Shown in pieces: positions 33,207 through 46,147 of a stretch of DNA of 64,000 bases. The notes beneath the pieces were generated by a model. The model did no database searches and had not been told where the DNA came from. It worked only from the letters and a program-made list of their open reading frames with translations. How positions within the stretch are numbered: the stretch's first letter is position 1; each line of letters begins with the position of its first letter. This DNA comes from Gemmiger sp. An50. GTDB taxonomy: Bacteria > Bacillota > Clostridia > Oscillospirales > Ruminococcaceae. The DNA is taken from the NCBI RefSeq assembly GCF_002161595.1, contig NZ_NFID01000008.1, positions 90,559 through 154,558 of the forward strand, given 5' to 3'. The translations under genes were made by a program, and so were the position numbers.

Positions 33207-34400
33207 TTATGCGTTCAGCATGTACACCGCGCCGTAGAAATTAAACAGAATCGCCGCCAGCAAAAGCCCCCGGGCGGCGGGTCCGGCCTCCCATTTTCGT
33301 CGGGCGAAAAACAGCAGGCAGAAGGGGAAGGGGTCCACCAGATACCGGGCCCCGAACTGCCAGCCGCCCAGCGTGCGGTGCAGGCAGAGCACCACCACCG
33401 TGAGCAGATAGCAGCCCACCAGAATGCCGTCCGCCCAATCCAGCTGCTTTTTCCGCAGTCCCACGATCAACGCCAGCAGCCAGAGCAGCAGCAGGGGGTT
33501 GGCCAGAAAGGGCAGAAAGCCGTTGAAGGTGGGGAAGGAAAGATCCAGCGTTTCGGTGAGCAGCACCGGGCGCAGCAGATTTTTCAGGTTGGGCCAGAAA
33601 TACTCCAGATGGAACTGGCCATTTTCCTCCCGCATGAATTCCGGCAGAAAGTTATGGCCAAACTCCAGCGGATTGCCAAAGCGCGCCCAGTTATACCACC
33701 CCAGAGCAAACGCCACCAAAGCGGGCAGCACGCTCACCGCCGCCAGATGCTTCCACCGGCCCTGCCGCACCGCGCTCCACACCGGCCGCAGAAACAGCAC
33801 CACCGCCAGCAGAGCAGAGAAGGGCCGGCAGCCCACCGCCAGCGCCAGCAGGAAAAAGGCAGGCAGCTCCCGCCCGGCAAGCCAGAAAAAGCAGCCCCAG
33901 ACGCAGAAGGCCAGCGCCAGCAGCTGGGCCAGCATCCATACGCCGCCGCTGGTGCTCAGCCAGAAGGTGTTGCTGCCCAGGCTCACAAACAGCGAAAAGA
34001 AGGCACAGGTCTCCGGGGTCTTTCCGCTCTGCCAGAAGAGCAGATACACCCCCGCCGCCACAGCCAGTCCATACAATGCCGCGATCAGATTGGAGGGCAC
34101 CGCCCCACCCCACAGCGCCCAGGGCAGTGCCAATACAGAGGGGACCGGCGGAAAAGAGAGATAATACTCCCCGTTGAATATCGCCAGTTCCAACCATGGG
34201 TATTGCTCGCCGTTTTGGATGGCCATGCTGCCTTCCAGCCAGTTTTGGGCCTGAAGGAGATAGCTGTCGTAGGGATTCTGCGCCAGCAGCGTTCCACCCG
34301 ACAGCGAATGGAACAGCAGGATGCCAAAACCGAACAGGGCCAGCGACCCGGCCAGCGCGGCCAGATGCGCCCGGGAAAATGTGGGTTTGGATGCGGGCAA
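33207..34400 (-). CDS. GT-C/PMT-like polytopic glycosyltransferase
   Basis: 397 residues with about ten membrane segments. Helix 1 (about 13-31) is followed by a loop with NPYDSYLLQAQNWLEG and YPWLELAIFNGEYYLSFPP, resembling the first loop of the GT39/ArnT superfamily with an Asp near the membrane. Probably transfers a lipid-linked sugar to a cell-surface polymer. Paired with the PIG-V-like gene; no glycan polymer genes are nearby, so the product is unknown. Confidence 0.72.
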   Translation of the reverse strand: MPASKPTFSRAHLAALAGSLALFGFGILLFHSLSGGTLLAQNPYDSYLLQAQNWLEGSMAIQNGEQYPWLELAIFNGEYYLSFPPVPSVLALPWALWGGAVPSNLIAALYGLAVAAGVYLLFWQSGKTPETCAFFSLFVSLGSNTFWLSTSGGVWMLAQLLALAFCVWGCFFWLAGRELPAFFLLALAVGCRPFSALLAVVLFLRPVWSAVRQGRWKHLAAVSVLPALVAFALGWYNWARFGNPLEFGHNFLPEFMREENGQFHLEYFWPNLKNLLRPVLLTETLDLSFPTFNGFLPFLANPLLLLWLLALIVGLRKKQLDWADGILVGCYLLTVVVLCLHRTLGGWQFGARYLVDPFPFCLLFFARRKWEAGPAARGLLLAAILFNFYGAVYMLNA

Positions 34401-34590
34401 AACTCTCCCTCCTTCGTTTTTTTGCCTTTTTTGCGCGAAAATTAATTACTTTTCGTATTATTAATTTGATTTATACAACGAAAATCAAGTCTTCCAGTGC
34501 TGTGCTCCATGCCGCAGAAGCACTGTCCGCTTTTGATTATACCCGGTCACCGGAATCCGGTCAAAGCCTTTTCCTCCGCCGGGCGCAGAA

Positions 34591-34630
34591 AAAGGCCTTC
34601 CCGGTGGAGTAAGCCATCGGGAAGGCCTTT
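34591..34630 (-). terminator. terminator after the DUF4173 gene
   Basis: 17-bp stem from AAAGGCCTTCCCGGTGG (one mismatch) with a T run on the minus strand. The gap 34401-34590 is AT-rich and presumably holds the GT-C promoter, which I could not define. Confidence 0.85.
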
Positions 34631-34637
34631 TGTTGTT

Positions 34638-36428
34638 TCACTTCATTTCGTTGCTCGTCAGCTCCAGCGCAGTGACCGTTTCGCCGCTCTCATCCAGCGT
34701 CATGGTCAGGGTACCGATATCTTCTGACGATTTGCCGGATACCCGGAACCATACCTGCCGGTTGCCCTGCTCGTCCCGGGCGTAATGCAGCTCGTCCCTC
34801 TCCGAATAGCCTGAGATGGCATACCTCACATCCTCCGGTGCTTCATCCATGCCCCAGCCTGCCCGGAGCAGGTCATCGGCCAGCTCATACTCGCTGAGGC
34901 CCGCCCCCTGCTGGTGCAGCGTCCAGGGGTCCAGCTGATGAATCGTACCGTTTTGGTACAGTGCCAGATTCACCCGGTAGGCAAGAGCCTGGGGCTGGCA
35001 TAGGCACAGCGCCAGGAACAGCCCCGCCGCCGCAAAGGTGCCCAGGCGAATCCAGTCCAGGCCACGGAACACCGCCAGCAGTGCCAGCACGCTGACCGCC
35101 GCCAGCACCAGCATGAACCAGCTGGAAAGAATGCGCTTTTCGGTGAGCCCGAAGCGGGTCACATACAGCCCCATCTTGGAGGCCCCCACCAGCACGAACA
35201 GCAGATTCGATGCCATCAGGGCAGCGGTGAGGCCCCTCAGCAGCGGGCGCTGCTGAGGATTGCCCTTGCACAGCACATTGACCGCCAGCAGCAGCGCGAA
35301 GTTGAGCATCGCCACCGCGCACAGCTCGAAGAAGCCCCTCCGGGCATATTCCGCGGCGGTGAACCCGGCGGGCAGCCGGTCGAAAAATGCCCCGAACAGG
35401 TAGCCCGCCTGCACCACGAAGAAGAGCAGATACAGCCCGCAGAAGGCAAGCAGACCCAGAGTCATGGCACTTTGGGGCAGGCAGCGCTGCTTATCCAGCG
35501 CCGCCAGCCAGCGGCTCTGCCGCTCCGGGTCCGGCTTCTGACGCAGCACGCTGCCCAGCGCCCCGTAAAGATAGGCGCCCACCGGCAGGGAAGCCGCAAA
35601 CAGAAGCAGGCGGCCCGCCACCCATTCCGGCACGGTGAGCAGCTTGGCAAAACGTTCCAGCAGGGAGGCAAAGCCCGCGTCCGCCCCGGCCAGCAGCATG
35701 AGCGCCAGCAGGAACAAGGGAATCAGCAGGCAAAGAGCCAAACAGGCGCCCACCAGGTCCCGCTTTTTGTTCTGCCGTGCCGCCCGCACCCTGGCCCAGA
35801 GCTTTTTGAAGGCGTACCACATCACCTGAATGCGCAAAAAGAACCAGCAGAAGGGACGGCCCAGAAGGCAGAGCGCCGCGTCCAGCGGGGCAAAGCAGCC
35901 GGTGCGCCCGCCCCCGGTGAGCAGGCCTGCCCGGCAGACCAGCCAGTACATGGCCGCCAGATGCAGGGCCAGAACCTGCCAGCCGTAGTAGCCGTATTCG
36001 TAGTCATTCCAGTAGCCCGCGCCGTAAAGCAGGGGACGGACGATCAGCAGGTTTGCCAGCAGCAGGGCGGAAAAGCCCAGCCACCACCAGCTCTCCGCCG
36101 GGGCCTTGCGGCCTGCCCGGCGCAGGAAAAATTCCGCCCCGCCGAAAAACAGCGCGCAGAACACCCCCAGCGCCACCGGATTCATGCTGCCCACGTACCA
36201 TTCGGCAAAGGGCAGAACCGGCCCGCCCAGCACCAGGCCGCAGAAATAAAACCAGCCCAACAGATAGCTGTAGAGCGCCGCGCCCAGCTGCAGCCGGGTC
36301 GCTTTAAACGGCTGAGCCGCTTTTGCTGTGTAGAGGGGCTGCGCACCGGCGGCCGGGTCAGCCGCCTGGCTGTTCGGCATACCGGTTTGCGGCATCGCCC
36401 CGTTCTCCAAACGAATCCGTTCTTCCAT
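34638..36428 (-). CDS. DUF4173/DUF4153 polytopic membrane protein
   Basis: 596 residues. A Pro/Ala-rich cytoplasmic start (1-45) precedes about twelve membrane helices. The segment AGYLFGAFFDRLPAGFTAAEYARRGFFELCAVAMLN (about 350-390) is the DUF4173 hallmark. The C-terminal ~110 residues are soluble (YELADDLLRAGWGMDEAPEDV). Function unknown. It is the last gene of the DUF2975-XRE-small membrane protein operon, 3 bp after the preceding gene. Confidence 0.85.
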   Translation of the reverse strand: MEERIRLENGAMPQTGMPNSQAADPAAGAQPLYTAKAAQPFKATRLQLGAALYSYLLGWFYFCGLVLGGPVLPFAEWYVGSMNPVALGVFCALFFGGAEFFLRRAGRKAPAESWWWLGFSALLLANLLIVRPLLYGAGYWNDYEYGYYGWQVLALHLAAMYWLVCRAGLLTGGGRTGCFAPLDAALCLLGRPFCWFFLRIQVMWYAFKKLWARVRAARQNKKRDLVGACLALCLLIPLFLLALMLLAGADAGFASLLERFAKLLTVPEWVAGRLLLFAASLPVGAYLYGALGSVLRQKPDPERQSRWLAALDKQRCLPQSAMTLGLLAFCGLYLLFFVVQAGYLFGAFFDRLPAGFTAAEYARRGFFELCAVAMLNFALLLAVNVLCKGNPQQRPLLRGLTAALMASNLLFVLVGASKMGLYVTRFGLTEKRILSSWFMLVLAAVSVLALLAVFRGLDWIRLGTFAAAGLFLALCLCQPQALAYRVNLALYQNGTIHQLDPWTLHQQGAGLSEYELADDLLRAGWGMDEAPEDVRYAISGYSERDELHYARDEQGNRQVWFRVSGKSSEDIGTLTMTLDESGETVTALELTSNEMK

Positions 36429-36431
36429 GGA

Positions 36432-36812
36432 TCATCCCTCCTGTTTCCGGCCGTTGCTTTTCCGGGGGTTGTTTTCCGGCAGAAGCTGGGCCTGCTGCAC
36501 CTCGGGCCGGGTTTCCAAAATTGCCGCCGTGACGCCGTTCACCAGCAGCACCGCCAGCAGCAGCGTCCCGGAAACCATCTGTCCAGCGGGCTGGGTATCC
36601 AGCAGAGCGCTGAAATCCTGAATCTCCACCAGATATCGGGTATAGGCGATCCAGCCGTAAAGGCTGATGGCGCAGGCGGCCAGACTGAGCGCCATACACC
36701 AGTGCCAGCGCCTGCCTTTGCGGGCCAGCAGCGCGCCGCCCAGCGGCGGGAGCGCCAGCGCCGCCAACCCCAGGAAAATACTCATCAGATTCCACCATTC
36801 CGGATGCAACAT
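36432..36812 (-). CDS. small hypothetical membrane protein
   Basis: 126 residues from ATG 36812 (AAAGGAGG upstream; a longer frame to 36905 overlaps the XRE gene and lacks a site). Three to four hydrophobic segments: about 10-30, 37-56 and 80-102. No family recognised. Translation is probably coupled to the DUF4173 gene 3 bp downstream. Confidence 0.75.
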   Translation of the reverse strand: MLHPEWWNLMSIFLGLAALALPPLGGALLARKGRRWHWCMALSLAACAISLYGWIAYTRYLVEIQDFSALLDTQPAGQMVSGTLLLAVLLVNGVTAAILETRPEVQQAQLLPENNPRKSNGRKQEG

Positions 36813-36841
36813 CCAGACTCCCTCCTTTGTTTCGCCTTGTT

Positions 36842-37057
36842 TTATTGATTTTCTTCCGGCACGTATTCCAGCAGGTCCGCCGGCTGGCAGTCCAGCGCCT
36901 TGCACAGCGCCTCCAGCGTGGAGAACCGCACCGCCTTGGCCTTGTTGTTTTTCAGAATGGACAGGTTGGCCGGGGTGATGCCCACCCGCTCGGCCAGCTC
37001 GCCCGCGCTGATCTTGCGCTTTGCCATCATCACATCCAGATTGATCACAATCGGCAT
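36842..37057 (-). CDS. XRE-family helix-turn-helix regulator (YozG-like)
   Basis: 71 residues, one HTH_3 domain: KISAGELAERVGITPANLSILKNNKAKAVRFSTLEALCKALDCQPADLL. Small regulators of this kind are commonly paired with DUF2975 membrane proteins in Firmicutes, as here (16 bp apart). Likely controls its own operon. Confidence 0.93.
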   Translation of the reverse strand: MPIVINLDVMMAKRKISAGELAERVGITPANLSILKNNKAKAVRFSTLEALCKALDCQPADLLEYVPEENQ

Positions 37058-37073
37058 TGCCTTCTTCGCCTCC

Positions 37074-37541
37074 TCACACCGTCAGATCCAGCTCGTCCTT
37101 CATCTCGCAGGCCTGCCGGAACACGTTCTGCACGATGCGCAGAATCAACGCCATAAAGGCCGCCGCCACCATCACCATCAAGTAGGGCAGGTAATAGAGG
37201 GCACTGGCCAGGCAGATGGCCGCCACCGCCCAGCAGCAGCGGCTGAGCACGGCCAGACAGGTCACGTTCTGCTCCACGAACACCTGGCCCTTATCCAGAT
37301 TGGCCAGCAGGCGATAGAGCCGGTAGAGTGCGAAATAAGCCGGAATGCTGGCGGCATAAATGGTGAGGAGAAACAGCGCCTGCCAGGGCAGGTCCCCCGT
37401 CAGCCGGTAGCGGGTCCAGCTCAAAAACCATTCCACCAGCCAGTAGGCCGCCACATCCACGCCCACCAGCACTCCGAGAAAAATCTTCACCAGCAGCTGG
37501 GAGATGGCCAGGCTGCCCACGGCGTCGTTTTGCTGTTTCAT
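37074..37541 (-). CDS. DUF2975 membrane protein
   Basis: 155 residues from ATG 37541 (GGAGG upstream). Four membrane helices and the DUF2975 features LYRLYRLLANLDKGQVFVEQNVTCL and a conserved EMKDELDLTV C-terminus. First gene of a four-gene operon. Probably a sensor or partner for the adjacent XRE regulator (inference from conserved pairing). Confidence 0.9.
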   Translation of the reverse strand: MKQQNDAVGSLAISQLLVKIFLGVLVGVDVAAYWLVEWFLSWTRYRLTGDLPWQALFLLTIYAASIPAYFALYRLYRLLANLDKGQVFVEQNVTCLAVLSRCCWAVAAICLASALYYLPYLMVMVAAAFMALILRIVQNVFRQACEMKDELDLTV

Positions 37542-37603
37542 ATCCCGTATTCCTCCGTTTCGCCCGGCCGCTCGCGTGCTTCCGGGCTTGTTTTGTTGGT
37601 ACC

Positions 37604-37632
37604 ACTCTACCACAGAGTTTATTGATTTTCAA
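37604..37632 (-). promoter_or_regulatory. promoter of the DUF2975 operon
   Basis: Minus strand: TTGAAA, 17 bp, TAGAGT, about 65 bp before the start codon. Confidence 0.65.
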
Positions 37633-37682
37633 GTGTTTTTTATCGTTTTTCGATATTTTTTAATTGTTTTTCAAAATTTCAA

Positions 37683-37698
37683 TGTTCCATGTGGAACA
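37683..37698. promoter_or_regulatory. parS-like site near gyrA (TGTTCCATGTGGAACA)
   Basis: Differs by one base from the core TGTTCCACGTGGAACA present three times between noc and parA. It lies in the AT-rich gap between gyrA and the DUF2975 operon, on the other side of oriC from the main parS cluster. Confidence 0.6.
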
Positions 37699-37731
37699 TG
37701 TTCTTTTCTTATTTTGGCATTTTCTGCAAAA

Positions 37732-37769
37732 AAACACCCTGTTTACGCTTGAACGCAAACAGGGTGTTT
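37732..37769 (-). terminator. terminator after gyrA
   Basis: Stem AAACACCCTGTTT/AAACAGGGTGTTT with an 11-nt loop, T run on the minus strand. Confidence 0.88.
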
Positions 37770-37800
37770 CTCAAATTTGATTCAGTCGAAAGGGAAGGAC

Positions 37801-40356
<2,556 letters not shown>

Positions 40357-40375
40357 AGTTTCCGTTTCCTTTCCA

Positions 40376-42672
<2,297 letters not shown>

Positions 42673-42675
42673 TTT

Positions 42676-42752
42676 TTTTACCTACCCGACCGGTGGCTTG
42701 TACCGATCCGTTTATCCTTTCGCACCCGATTTTCCTCAGCAAGGGCCGCTGG
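42676..42752. repeat. single copy of the interspersed repeat upstream of remB
   Basis: Shares TACCCGACCGG, CCTTTCGCACCCG and TTTTCCTCAGCAA at the same offsets as the 18.28-18.47 kb array. The rest of the 42673-42922 gap holds no recognised gene; it is transcribed within the recF-remB operon if that operon is continuous. Confidence 0.8.
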
Positions 42753-42922
42753 CTGTCCTGTTGGCTCGATCTTCGGTGTGGAGTCGTGCTCTTTCGAATC
42801 CGTTCCCGTCAGTCTCAGCAAAACCGCACAGGCCATTTACATGCCCTTTTTGGTTTGTCTTAAACTCTGCCGGACAGGGGAGAACAGCCGTTTTTTGCCC
42901 GGCCGGATGCAAACGGGGCTTC

Positions 42923-44011
42923 TTATAGCTTTTCCAGCACGCCGCCTTCCATCCGGAACAGCTCGCCTTCGGTTTTGTGGAACAGGCTGGAATCGCAGGC
43001 CGTCACGATGGTCTGCTTCTGGCGCATCCTGGTGAGCAGGTACTCCTGCCGGGTGGCATCCAGCTCGCTGAGCACGTCGTCCAGCAGCATCACCGGATGC
43101 TCCCCGGTGATTTCCTGGGCACAGCTGGCCTCCGCCAGCTTTAAGCTCAGCACCGCGCTCCGCTGCTGGCCCTGGCTGGCAAACAGCTTGGCGGGCTGGC
43201 CGTCCATCAGCACCGCGAAATCCTCCCGGTGAGGTCCTGCCGTGGAAAAGCCTGCCTTCAAATCCGCCTTCCGGCTCTCCCGCAGGGTTTCCAGCAGACC
43301 CTTGTCGCCGAAGCTGGGCTGATACACCAGCTCCAGACCCTCGCTTCCCTGGGAAATATCCCGGTAATTGGCGGTGGCCAGCGGCCGCAGCCGTTTCATG
43401 TAGTCCATCCGGCGCAGTGTGAGCTCCTGCCCGTAGCGGGCCAGTTCCTCGTCGAACACGTCCAGCATCTGGGCCGCTCCCGGTGTGCGCTCATAATGCT
43501 TGAGCAGCGCGTTTTTTTGGGTAAGCAGCCGGGCATAACGCCGCCAGGCTGCCAGATACCCCGGGTACAGCTGGCACAGCGCGGCGTCCAGAAAACGCCG
43601 CCGTCCCTCCGGGCTGCCCTTCACCAGGCTCAGATTGCCCGGCTCGAACACCACCGCCGTGAAGCTGCCCGCCAGCGCCGAGGCCCGGCCCAGGTCTACT
43701 CCGTTTCGCTTGGCCATCCGGCCCGGACGGGAGGTTTCCCGTCCGCCGATCGTCAGATAGATCTGGTTTTGCTGCCCGTCGCTGGTCTCTGTCTCCGCCT
43801 GTAGCACCGAAAAGGGCTGGTCCCGGGCGATAAGCTCCGCGTCCTTTGCACCCCGGAAGCTTTTGCCTCCAGTGAGCAGCCACACCGCCTCCAGCAGATT
43901 GGTCTTGCCCTGGCCGTTTTTGCCGCAGATCACCGTGAGCTCCGGGCAAGGGGTAAAGTCCGCCTGCCGGATGTTCCGGTAATCCTGCAGCGAAAGCTCC
44001 TTCAGCCGCAT
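42923..44011 (-). CDS. recF: DNA replication and repair protein RecF
   Basis: 362 residues. SMC-like ABC ATPase: Walker A GKNGQGKT at 30-37, KGSPEGRRRFLDAALCQLYPGYLA, signature LFASQGQQRSAVLSLKLAE, Walker B VMLLDDVLSELD. Loads RecA at gaps with RecO and RecR. Starts 4 bp after yaaA. Confidence 0.96.
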   Translation of the reverse strand: MRLKELSLQDYRNIRQADFTPCPELTVICGKNGQGKTNLLEAVWLLTGGKSFRGAKDAELIARDQPFSVLQAETETSDGQQNQIYLTIGGRETSRPGRMAKRNGVDLGRASALAGSFTAVVFEPGNLSLVKGSPEGRRRFLDAALCQLYPGYLAAWRRYARLLTQKNALLKHYERTPGAAQMLDVFDEELARYGQELTLRRMDYMKRLRPLATANYRDISQGSEGLELVYQPSFGDKGLLETLRESRKADLKAGFSTAGPHREDFAVLMDGQPAKLFASQGQQRSAVLSLKLAEASCAQEITGEHPVMLLDDVLSELDATRQEYLLTRMRQKQTIVTACDSSLFHKTEGELFRMEGGVLEKL

Positions 44012-44015
44012 AGGG

Positions 44016-44231
44016 TTACTGCCCGTCGGCCACGGTCACAGTGCGGCCCTCCAGGGTCACGGTGTCTCCCGGGCGCAGCTTTTTGCCCCGCATCTCGCAC
44101 ACCTCGCCGTTCACCAGCACCTGCCCGGCCTGGATCAGCACCTTGGCTTCGCCGCCGGTTTCCACCAGACCCGCCAGCTTGAGCAGCGAGTCCAGCTTGA
44201 TAAATTCCGTATGGATCAGAATTCGTTCCAT
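44016..44231 (-). CDS. yaaA: S4-domain RNA-binding protein YaaA
   Basis: 71 residues from ATG 44231 (AAAGGAAC upstream). One S4 domain: [46 protein letters not shown]. Conserved small gene between dnaN and recF in Firmicutes; likely RNA- or ribosome-associated, function not established. Confidence 0.93.
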   Translation of the reverse strand: MERILIHTEFIKLDSLLKLAGLVETGGEAKVLIQAGQVLVNGEVCEMRGKKLRPGDTVTLEGRTVTVADGQ

Positions 44232-44532
44232 CGTATCAGTTCCTTTGTGTTTTGTGAGTTTCCAGTATGAGTTTGTCTGCCGTTTTCGGTTGGAATGGTC
44301 CTCAGCGCCCCGCAAACAGGCCTTAAAACGGTTTTTCTGCGTTTTTCAGGCTCCAACCGTTTCAAAGCCTAAAATGCGCCAGCAGCGATTTATGACCGAA
44401 AGGAGGTTGGGGACCGGCGCAAAGCCCCAGTCCTCAATCCTTGCTCAAATGGACGAGGCATGCGCATTTCAAGACCGTTTATTTATGCATTCAAATATGC
44501 AATTGCGCACATCAACGCAACATTTGTCCAGC
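44232..44532. other. intergenic region between dnaN and yaaA
   Basis: 301 bp. I see a weak GC-rich hairpin (about 44407-44432) without a T run and no clear promoter or DnaA box. The start of the yaaA-gyrA operon transcript probably lies here or in dnaN. Confidence 0.5.
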
Positions 44533-45639
44533 TTAGTCGTTTTTGAAGCGGACGGGCAGCACCAGATAGATGAAGTCCTCGCCTTCCTCGGGCAGGATCT
44601 TCACCGGGCTCAGGGGGCCGCTCAGCTCCAGCACTACCTTATCGCAGCGGGCATTGCGCAGCGCGTCCAGCAGATAGCGGTTGTTGAAGCCGATCTCCAC
44701 CGGATCGCCCTCCACCTGAGCGGAAAATTCGTCCACGACCTTGCCCAGATTGGTCTGGCAGCGAACGGTCACCTTGCCGGAGGCATCGAAGAGGATGCGC
44801 AGCGGGTTTTTCAGCCGCTCGGTGATGATCAGACTGGCGCGCTCGATGGTATCAATGAAATCTCTGGTCTCCAAAACCACCCGGGTCTTGCAGCCGTTGG
44901 GGATCACATTGGCATAATTCAGGAATTCGCCCTCGATCAGCCGGGAGAGAATGGTGTAGTTTCCGGAGTTGAAGACCACGAACCGGCGGTTGGCGGAAAT
45001 GCGCACGTCATCCTCGTCATCGCCCAGCAGTTTGTTCACCTCGGTGAGGGTCTTGGCCGGAATGATGATGCGGATGTGTTTTTCCGCCTGGACCGGACGC
45101 TCCACAATGGCCAGCCGGTAACCGTCCAGCGCAACAACCGTGAGTTTGTCCTCTTCAATGGCGAACAGCTCGCCGGTGTGTGCAGGTTTTTTGTCATCCT
45201 GGCTGACGGCGTAAAGAGTTTTTTCGATCATGCCCCGCAGCATACCGGCCTTGATGGTCAAAGTATGGTCCGCGCCCGGGGTGGGGAGATCGGGATAGTC
45301 GGAAGCGCTCATGGCAAGAATGTCGAATTCCGCCACACCGCCCTTAATGGTGGCGTTGCCGGATTCGTTGGTGTAGATGCTCACCTCGCCGCTGGGCAGC
45401 CGGCGGACCATGTCGCCCAGAAGCTTGGCAGACAGAACGATCTCACCGGCCTGGCGAACATTGGCTTCGATGGTGGTGGTGATGCCCATTTCCAGATCGT
45501 AGCCAGTCAGGGTGAGCTGGAAACCTTCGGCTTTTAGGAGGATACCCTCCAGAGCGGGAATTGAGGACCGAAGTGTGACGGCCTTCGACACACCGTCAAT
45601 GGCACTGGACAGAAGTGCTTTGTCGCAAACAATGTTCAT
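44533..45639 (-). CDS. dnaN: DNA polymerase III beta subunit (sliding clamp)
   Basis: 368 residues from ATG 45639 (AAAGGAGC site). Three clamp domains; MNIVCDKALLSSAIDGVSKAV at the start, FDILAMSASDYPDLP in the middle, and the C-terminal LLPVRF-like YLVLPVRFKN that closes the peptide-binding pocket. Tethers polymerase to DNA. Downstream of dnaA across the oriC boxes. Confidence 0.97.
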   Translation of the reverse strand: MNIVCDKALLSSAIDGVSKAVTLRSSIPALEGILLKAEGFQLTLTGYDLEMGITTTIEANVRQAGEIVLSAKLLGDMVRRLPSGEVSIYTNESGNATIKGGVAEFDILAMSASDYPDLPTPGADHTLTIKAGMLRGMIEKTLYAVSQDDKKPAHTGELFAIEEDKLTVVALDGYRLAIVERPVQAEKHIRIIIPAKTLTEVNKLLGDDEDDVRISANRRFVVFNSGNYTILSRLIEGEFLNYANVIPNGCKTRVVLETRDFIDTIERASLIITERLKNPLRILFDASGKVTVRCQTNLGKVVDEFSAQVEGDPVEIGFNNRYLLDALRNARCDKVVLELSGPLSPVKILPEEGEDFIYLVLPVRFKND

Positions 45640-45719
45640 GCGGTTGCTCCTTTCTTGCGATGAAAATCCGTTTTTGGTCTTCAAATAGCATAGTTTCAGG
45701 TAGACGTAGTAATAGGGGG

Positions 45720-45976
45720 TGTGAAAACTGTGGAAAAGTGGCGCGAGGCCTTTTGAAGACCGGGTTTGTGGGCTGTGGAAAGGTGAGCCCGGTTTGTTTA
45801 AAAAATGTGGATAAGCGAAAAATGAAAAGTTTTACACATGCCCTGTGAAAAAGCGATTGTTGAATGTTGAAAAGAAACAGAAAAACTTTTTGGCTGTTTT
45901 CAGGGGCAAATGAGGGAAATATTGCAGTTTGTATAATTTTGAAGGTCACGAAACGTGTCGTGATGAGTGTGGGAAA
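45720..45976. other. oriC: oriC: DnaA-box cluster between dnaN and dnaA
   Basis: Boxes seen: TGTGAAAAC 45720, TGTGGAAAA 45729, TGTGGAAAG 45774, a perfect consensus TGTGGATAA 45806, TTTTACACA 45830 (opposite orientation), TGTGAAAAA 45844, TGTTGAATG 45858, TGTTGAAAA 45865, and TGTGGGAAA 45968. AT-rich sequence at about 45914-45943 is the best candidate unwinding element. No boxes were found in the dnaA-rpmH gap, so the origin looks one-sided. Confidence 0.88.
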
Positions 45977-46147
45977 ACCCGCGCAAAATCCGCCTTTTTT
46001 GAAAAAAGCCGGACAAAGCGCGGTTCATATGGTAGAGAGAAAAGAAAGAATAAAGGAACAGAAAAGGGGAGAAGGGCCAAAACAGGTACAGCCGGCAGGG
46101 GCGCCATGCTGTACCCGATATTCCCAAGGGCGGCCCGCCCCTGGCTT

